From NCBI GenBank assembly GCA_945916625.1, contig CAMEGY010000041.1, positions 1-7,798 of the forward strand: a DNA stretch of 7,798 nt, read 5' to 3'. This document shows, piece after piece, positions 5,447-7,798 of this stretch (position 1 is the stretch's first letter; every line of letters starts with the position of its first letter). The position numbers and the translations under genes were made by a program. Source of the DNA: an uncultured Anaerococcus sp. GTDB taxonomy: Bacteria > Bacillota_A > Clostridia > Tissierellales > Peptoniphilaceae. The notes beneath the pieces are model-generated. The model was given only the letters and a program-made list of their open reading frames with translations, searched no databases and was not told where the DNA came from.

Positions 5447-6266
5447 GGAAAAGTTTTTAGAAGTATTAAATAACAATAAAAATATTATAGATAGGAAAGT
5501 TCAGAACTACTATAATTTAGAAGGTTTAATAGAAAAAGCAATGCTCTATGCTAGTGACGGCGGCAAGAGAGTGAGGGCTTTTCTGTATCTCGAAAGTAAG
5601 AAAATGTTTTCGCAAGAAATATGTGACAATGACTACAGGCTAGCGTTAGCTCTTGAATTTATCCATGCCTATTCTTTAGTTCATGATGATTTGCCAGCAA
5701 TGGATGATGATGACTATAGAAGAGGTAAGGATAGCGTACATAAAAAATTTGGTGAAGATATTGCAATACTAACCGGTGATGCTCTTTTGAATGAAGCATG
5801 TTTAATTATAAACAAGATAGGTTTAGATAATAGTGATTACCTAAAAGCAGGACTTTACATATTAGAACGTGCATCAAGAAAAGGGATGATTGGTGGACAA
5901 GTTTTGGATTTAAGGAAAGCTAAAACTTATAATAAAGACTACCTTTTTGAAGTCTATAGCAAAAAGACATCAGACTTATTTAAGGCAGCTTGCGTATCTG
6001 CGGCAATAATTTGTGGAAAGTCCCAAGAAGAAATTCTTAAAATCGAAAATTTTGCTTATAACTTAGGCTTGGCTTTTCAAATTCAAGATGATTTACTCGA
6101 AGATACTTATGAAGACGAGCTAAATATACTTAATCTCATGGATAGAAATAAAGCTGAAGAAGTTTTAAACACTGTAAATCTAAATGCTAAAGAAGCTTTA
6201 AAGAGCTTTGATAATAATGAAGTTTTGCTAAATTTAATAGATTACCTAACAAATCGAAGTTATTAG
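5436..6266 (+). CDS. ispA: Short-chain polyprenyl (farnesyl) diphosphate synthase, IspA type, with unusual C-terminal part
   Basis: IspA-type trans-prenyltransferases condense isopentenyl diphosphate onto allylic diphosphates to give farnesyl (or geranylgeranyl) diphosphate, the precursor of undecaprenyl phosphate for cell-wall synthesis. Motifs seen are GGKRVR (42-47), the first Asp-rich motif DDLPAMD in HDDLPAMDDDDYRRGK (84-90, bacterial DDx4D form), LTGDALLNEA (112-121), GMIGGQVLDL (150-159), KKTSDLFKAA (176-185) and FQIQDDLLED (214-223). The second Asp-rich motif reads DDLLE, not DDxxD. The usual following loop GKxxGxD...KTTY is missing, with DTYEDELN joining straight to ILNLMDRNKAEE. At 276 residues it is about 20 shorter than usual, most of it from this gap. 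The start may be either ATG of ATGATG (5436 or 5439). No good ribosome-binding site is seen, so coupling to xseB is likely. Product chain length is uncertain. Confidence 0.88.
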   Translation: MMNREKFLEVLNNNKNIIDRKVQNYYNLEGLIEKAMLYASDGGKRVRAFLYLESKKMFSQEICDNDYRLALALEFIHAYSLVHDDLPAMDDDDYRRGKDSVHKKFGEDIAILTGDALLNEACLIINKIGLDNSDYLKAGLYILERASRKGMIGGQVLDLRKAKTYNKDYLFEVYSKKTSDLFKAACVSAAIICGKSQEEILKIENFAYNLGLAFQIQDDLLEDTYEDELNILNLMDRNKAEEVLNTVNLNAKEALKSFDNNEVLLNLIDYLTNRSY

Positions 6267-6274
6267 GGGAAGAA

Positions 6275-6727
6275 ATGAAGAAGTATACTAGACAAAGACT
6301 AATTTTAGACATAATACAAAATAATGAAGTAAGAACTCAAAGTCAGCTGTCAGAGATCCTTAGAGACCAAGGGGTTAATGCAACTCAGGCGACTATATCT
6401 AGAGATATCAAAGAACTAAGAATATCAAAAGTACAAAGCGACGATTATGAATACAAATATACAGTTGTTGATGCAGTCTATGATACACTCACTGAAAGAA
6501 TAGAAAAGATTTTCAAGGAAGCTGTATTATCAGTAGAAAAATCAGCTCAACTTATAGTGATTAAAACAATATCCTATTGCGCAACTGTTTGCGGCCAATA
6601 CATAACAAATGCAAAGCTTGAAAATGTAGGAGGTATTGTAACAGGTATCGATACAATATTTATAACACCAAAAGATTTTGAAACTATAGATGATCTTGTT
6701 GAAGAAATCAGGGATTTAGTCAAATAA
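6275..6727 (+). CDS. argR: ArgR-family transcriptional regulator with altered arginine pocket
   Basis: ArgR/AhrC proteins are hexameric regulators that bind ARG-box operators and control arginine synthesis and breakdown in response to L-arginine. The 150 residues match the family. The winged-helix DNA-binding half (1-70) is well conserved: RQRLILDII, TQSQLSEILRDQGVNATQAT, ISRDIKELRISKV, with Ser42-Arg43 in the recognition helix. The oligomerisation/effector half begins near 88 (EKSAQLIVIKT). Its conserved PGxA segment reads SYCA (100-103), the IDN segment reads ITN (110-112), and GDDT reads GIDT (124-127). Aligned to E. coli ArgR, the positions of Asp113 and Asp128 become Thr111 and Ile125, while Asp129 is kept as Asp126. 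DNA binding is likely, but a normal arginine response is doubtful. The ribosome-binding site is GGGGA at 6266-6270. Position before recN matches ahrC-recN in other Firmicutes. Confidence 0.9.
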   Translation: MKKYTRQRLILDIIQNNEVRTQSQLSEILRDQGVNATQATISRDIKELRISKVQSDDYEYKYTVVDAVYDTLTERIEKIFKEAVLSVEKSAQLIVIKTISYCATVCGQYITNAKLENVGGIVTGIDTIFITPKDFETIDDLVEEIRDLVK

Positions 6728-7798
6728 TGCTAAAAGAGCTATTCATAGATAACTTTATTATAATAAAAAAAGACCATATATTTTTTGAAAATAAGTTTAA
6801 TGTCCTTACTGGAGAGACAGGCTCTGGTAAATCTATTATTTTAGAAGCAATAAATCTAATTTTAGGAAAAAGGGCAAGTAAGGACATTATAGGTAATTTT
6901 AAAGATCATACAATTATAGAAGCAGTATTCATCCTTGATGAAGACTATATAAAAAAATTAGAAAGCTATGGTATCAGCTTTGATGATGATAAGCTTATTA
7001 TTACAAGAAATATAGGCAAAAATTCTTCAAACATTAGAATTAATGGTAGGTTATCTAATCTTAGTTTGCTAAATGATATTAGCAAAGACTTAATTGATAT
7101 ATATAAGCAAGGTGATTCTAATATCTATATGAATAAGTCTAATTATATTAATCTCATAGATTCTTATCAAAATGATCAAGAAACTAAGGACATAAAAAAA
7201 GAGTTGAAAACCTTATACAAGGAAAAATCTGACTATATTAGTCGCTTCGAAAATCTAGACTTATCAGATGAGGAAATAAGCAGGGAAAGAGACTTATTAA
7301 ATTATCAAATAGATGAGATAGATAGCATAGATTTATTCAACATAGACGAAGAAGAATTAGAAGCTGAATATAAAAAATTAAGCAATGTTTCAAATCTAAA
7401 AGAAGCCTACTATCAAATGATAAATCTCATAGATTCAGACGATTATCAAATACCGACATTAAGCAAAATAATTGGAGAAACTGCATCTTTTATAGATGAT
7501 TTTATCGATATGGATCCAAAATCTTCAGATATTTATAACAGACTTATGTCTATTTCTGATGAAATTAATGATATTTATGCAGAAGCAGATTCTTATGTCG
7601 ATAATCTTTCTTCAGATCCAGAAAGGTTAGAAGTCTTAGAAGACTTAAATAGGAAAATATTCGACATAAAGAGAAAATATGGAAATAACATCGAAGAAAT
7701 AAAATCGTATTATGACTCTATGCAATCAAGACTTGATGAACTTGATCAAGTCGATGATTTGAAAAATAATCTGACTAGCATTTTAAATAAAATTGACG
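6727..7798 (+). CDS. recN: DNA repair protein RecN, 3' end outside window
   Basis: RecN is an SMC-like ATPase recruited early to double-strand breaks. The visible part is 357 codons of a protein usually near 550-570, open to the window edge. It begins MLKELFIDNFIIIKKDHIFF, followed by the Walker A motif GETGSGKS (29-36) and ILEAINLILGKRAS. Further family segments are NIRINGRLSNLSLLNDI (103-119), LLNYQIDEID (190-199) and DPERLEVLED with KRKYGNNIEEI (from about base 7615), leading through the first coiled coil. The ABC signature and Walker B lie beyond the window. The normally conserved IHGQHEHQ is replaced by IYKQGDSN (125-132) in an alignment of equal length, keeping only the Gln. The ATG overlaps the argR stop by one base (TAATG), so translation is probably coupled. 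Confidence 0.93.
   Translation, partial: MLKELFIDNFIIIKKDHIFFENKFNVLTGETGSGKSIILEAINLILGKRASKDIIGNFKDHTIIEAVFILDEDYIKKLESYGISFDDDKLIITRNIGKNSSNIRINGRLSNLSLLNDISKDLIDIYKQGDSNIYMNKSNYINLIDSYQNDQETKDIKKELKTLYKEKSDYISRFENLDLSDEEISRERDLLNYQIDEIDSIDLFNIDEEELEAEYKKLSNVSNLKEAYYQMINLIDSDDYQIPTLSKIIGETASFIDDFIDMDPKSSDIYNRLMSISDEINDIYAEADSYVDNLSSDPERLEVLEDLNRKIFDIKRKYGNNIEEIKSYYDSMQSRLDELDQVDDLKNNLTSILNKID

Noticed and set aside
1..7798. Mobile elements, CRISPR, toxin-antitoxin or phage-defence genes
   Set aside because: Every gene is a recognisable housekeeping family in conserved order, and no transposase, spaced repeat array or unassigned gene pair was found.

Overview
The window is ordinary chromosomal core sequence from a very AT-rich Gram-positive bacterium of the low-G+C Firmicutes. 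The gene order is the clostridial housekeeping order: rsmD-coaD-coiled-coil gene, tmcAL, then efp-asp23-nusB-xseA-xseB-ispA-argR-recN. The very low G+C, the compact gene spacing and the divergence of several proteins fit a fastidious anaerobic coccus of the Peptoniphilaceae/Anaerococcus type. That placement is an inference from gene order and style and was not checked by a search. No mobile element, CRISPR array, tRNA or rRNA was seen. Every gap between genes is under 165 bp, so no stretch over 300 bp lacks a gene.

Region 1 (1-1463, plus strand) is the end of an operon. It holds the 3' part of rsmD (16S rRNA m2G966 methyltransferase), coaD (phosphopantetheine adenylyltransferase) and a small coiled-coil protein of unknown function. 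It ends at a near-perfect inverted repeat at 1466-1493 that looks like a terminator working in both directions. Region 2 (1476-2642, minus strand) is tmcAL, the tRNA-Met cytidine acetate ligase. It converges on region 1, and its stop codon lies inside the terminator stem. Region 3 (2643-2804) is a divergent intergenic region with a good extended -10 promoter for efp and weaker candidates for tmcAL.

Region 4 (2805 to the window end, plus strand) is one tightly packed run of eight genes, most of them overlapping or separated by less than 10 bp. It joins translation (EF-P), an Asp23-family envelope/stress protein, transcription antitermination (NusB), DNA repair (exonuclease VII XseA/XseB, RecN), polyprenyl diphosphate synthesis (IspA) and an ArgR-family regulator. 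Many clostridial versions of this run carry dxs, tlyA and nadK between ispA and argR. They are absent here, and ispA and argR are 8 bp apart.

I found no clearly new system. The points most worth a second look are inside familiar genes. The ArgR-type regulator has lost two of the acidic residues that normally bind arginine. The IspA-type synthase lacks the conserved GK...KTTY loop after its second Asp-rich motif, and that motif reads DDLLE. RecN has a rewritten GQHEHQ motif. A perfect 11-bp inverted repeat sits inside xseA. The tmcAL stop codon is built into a shared terminator hairpin.
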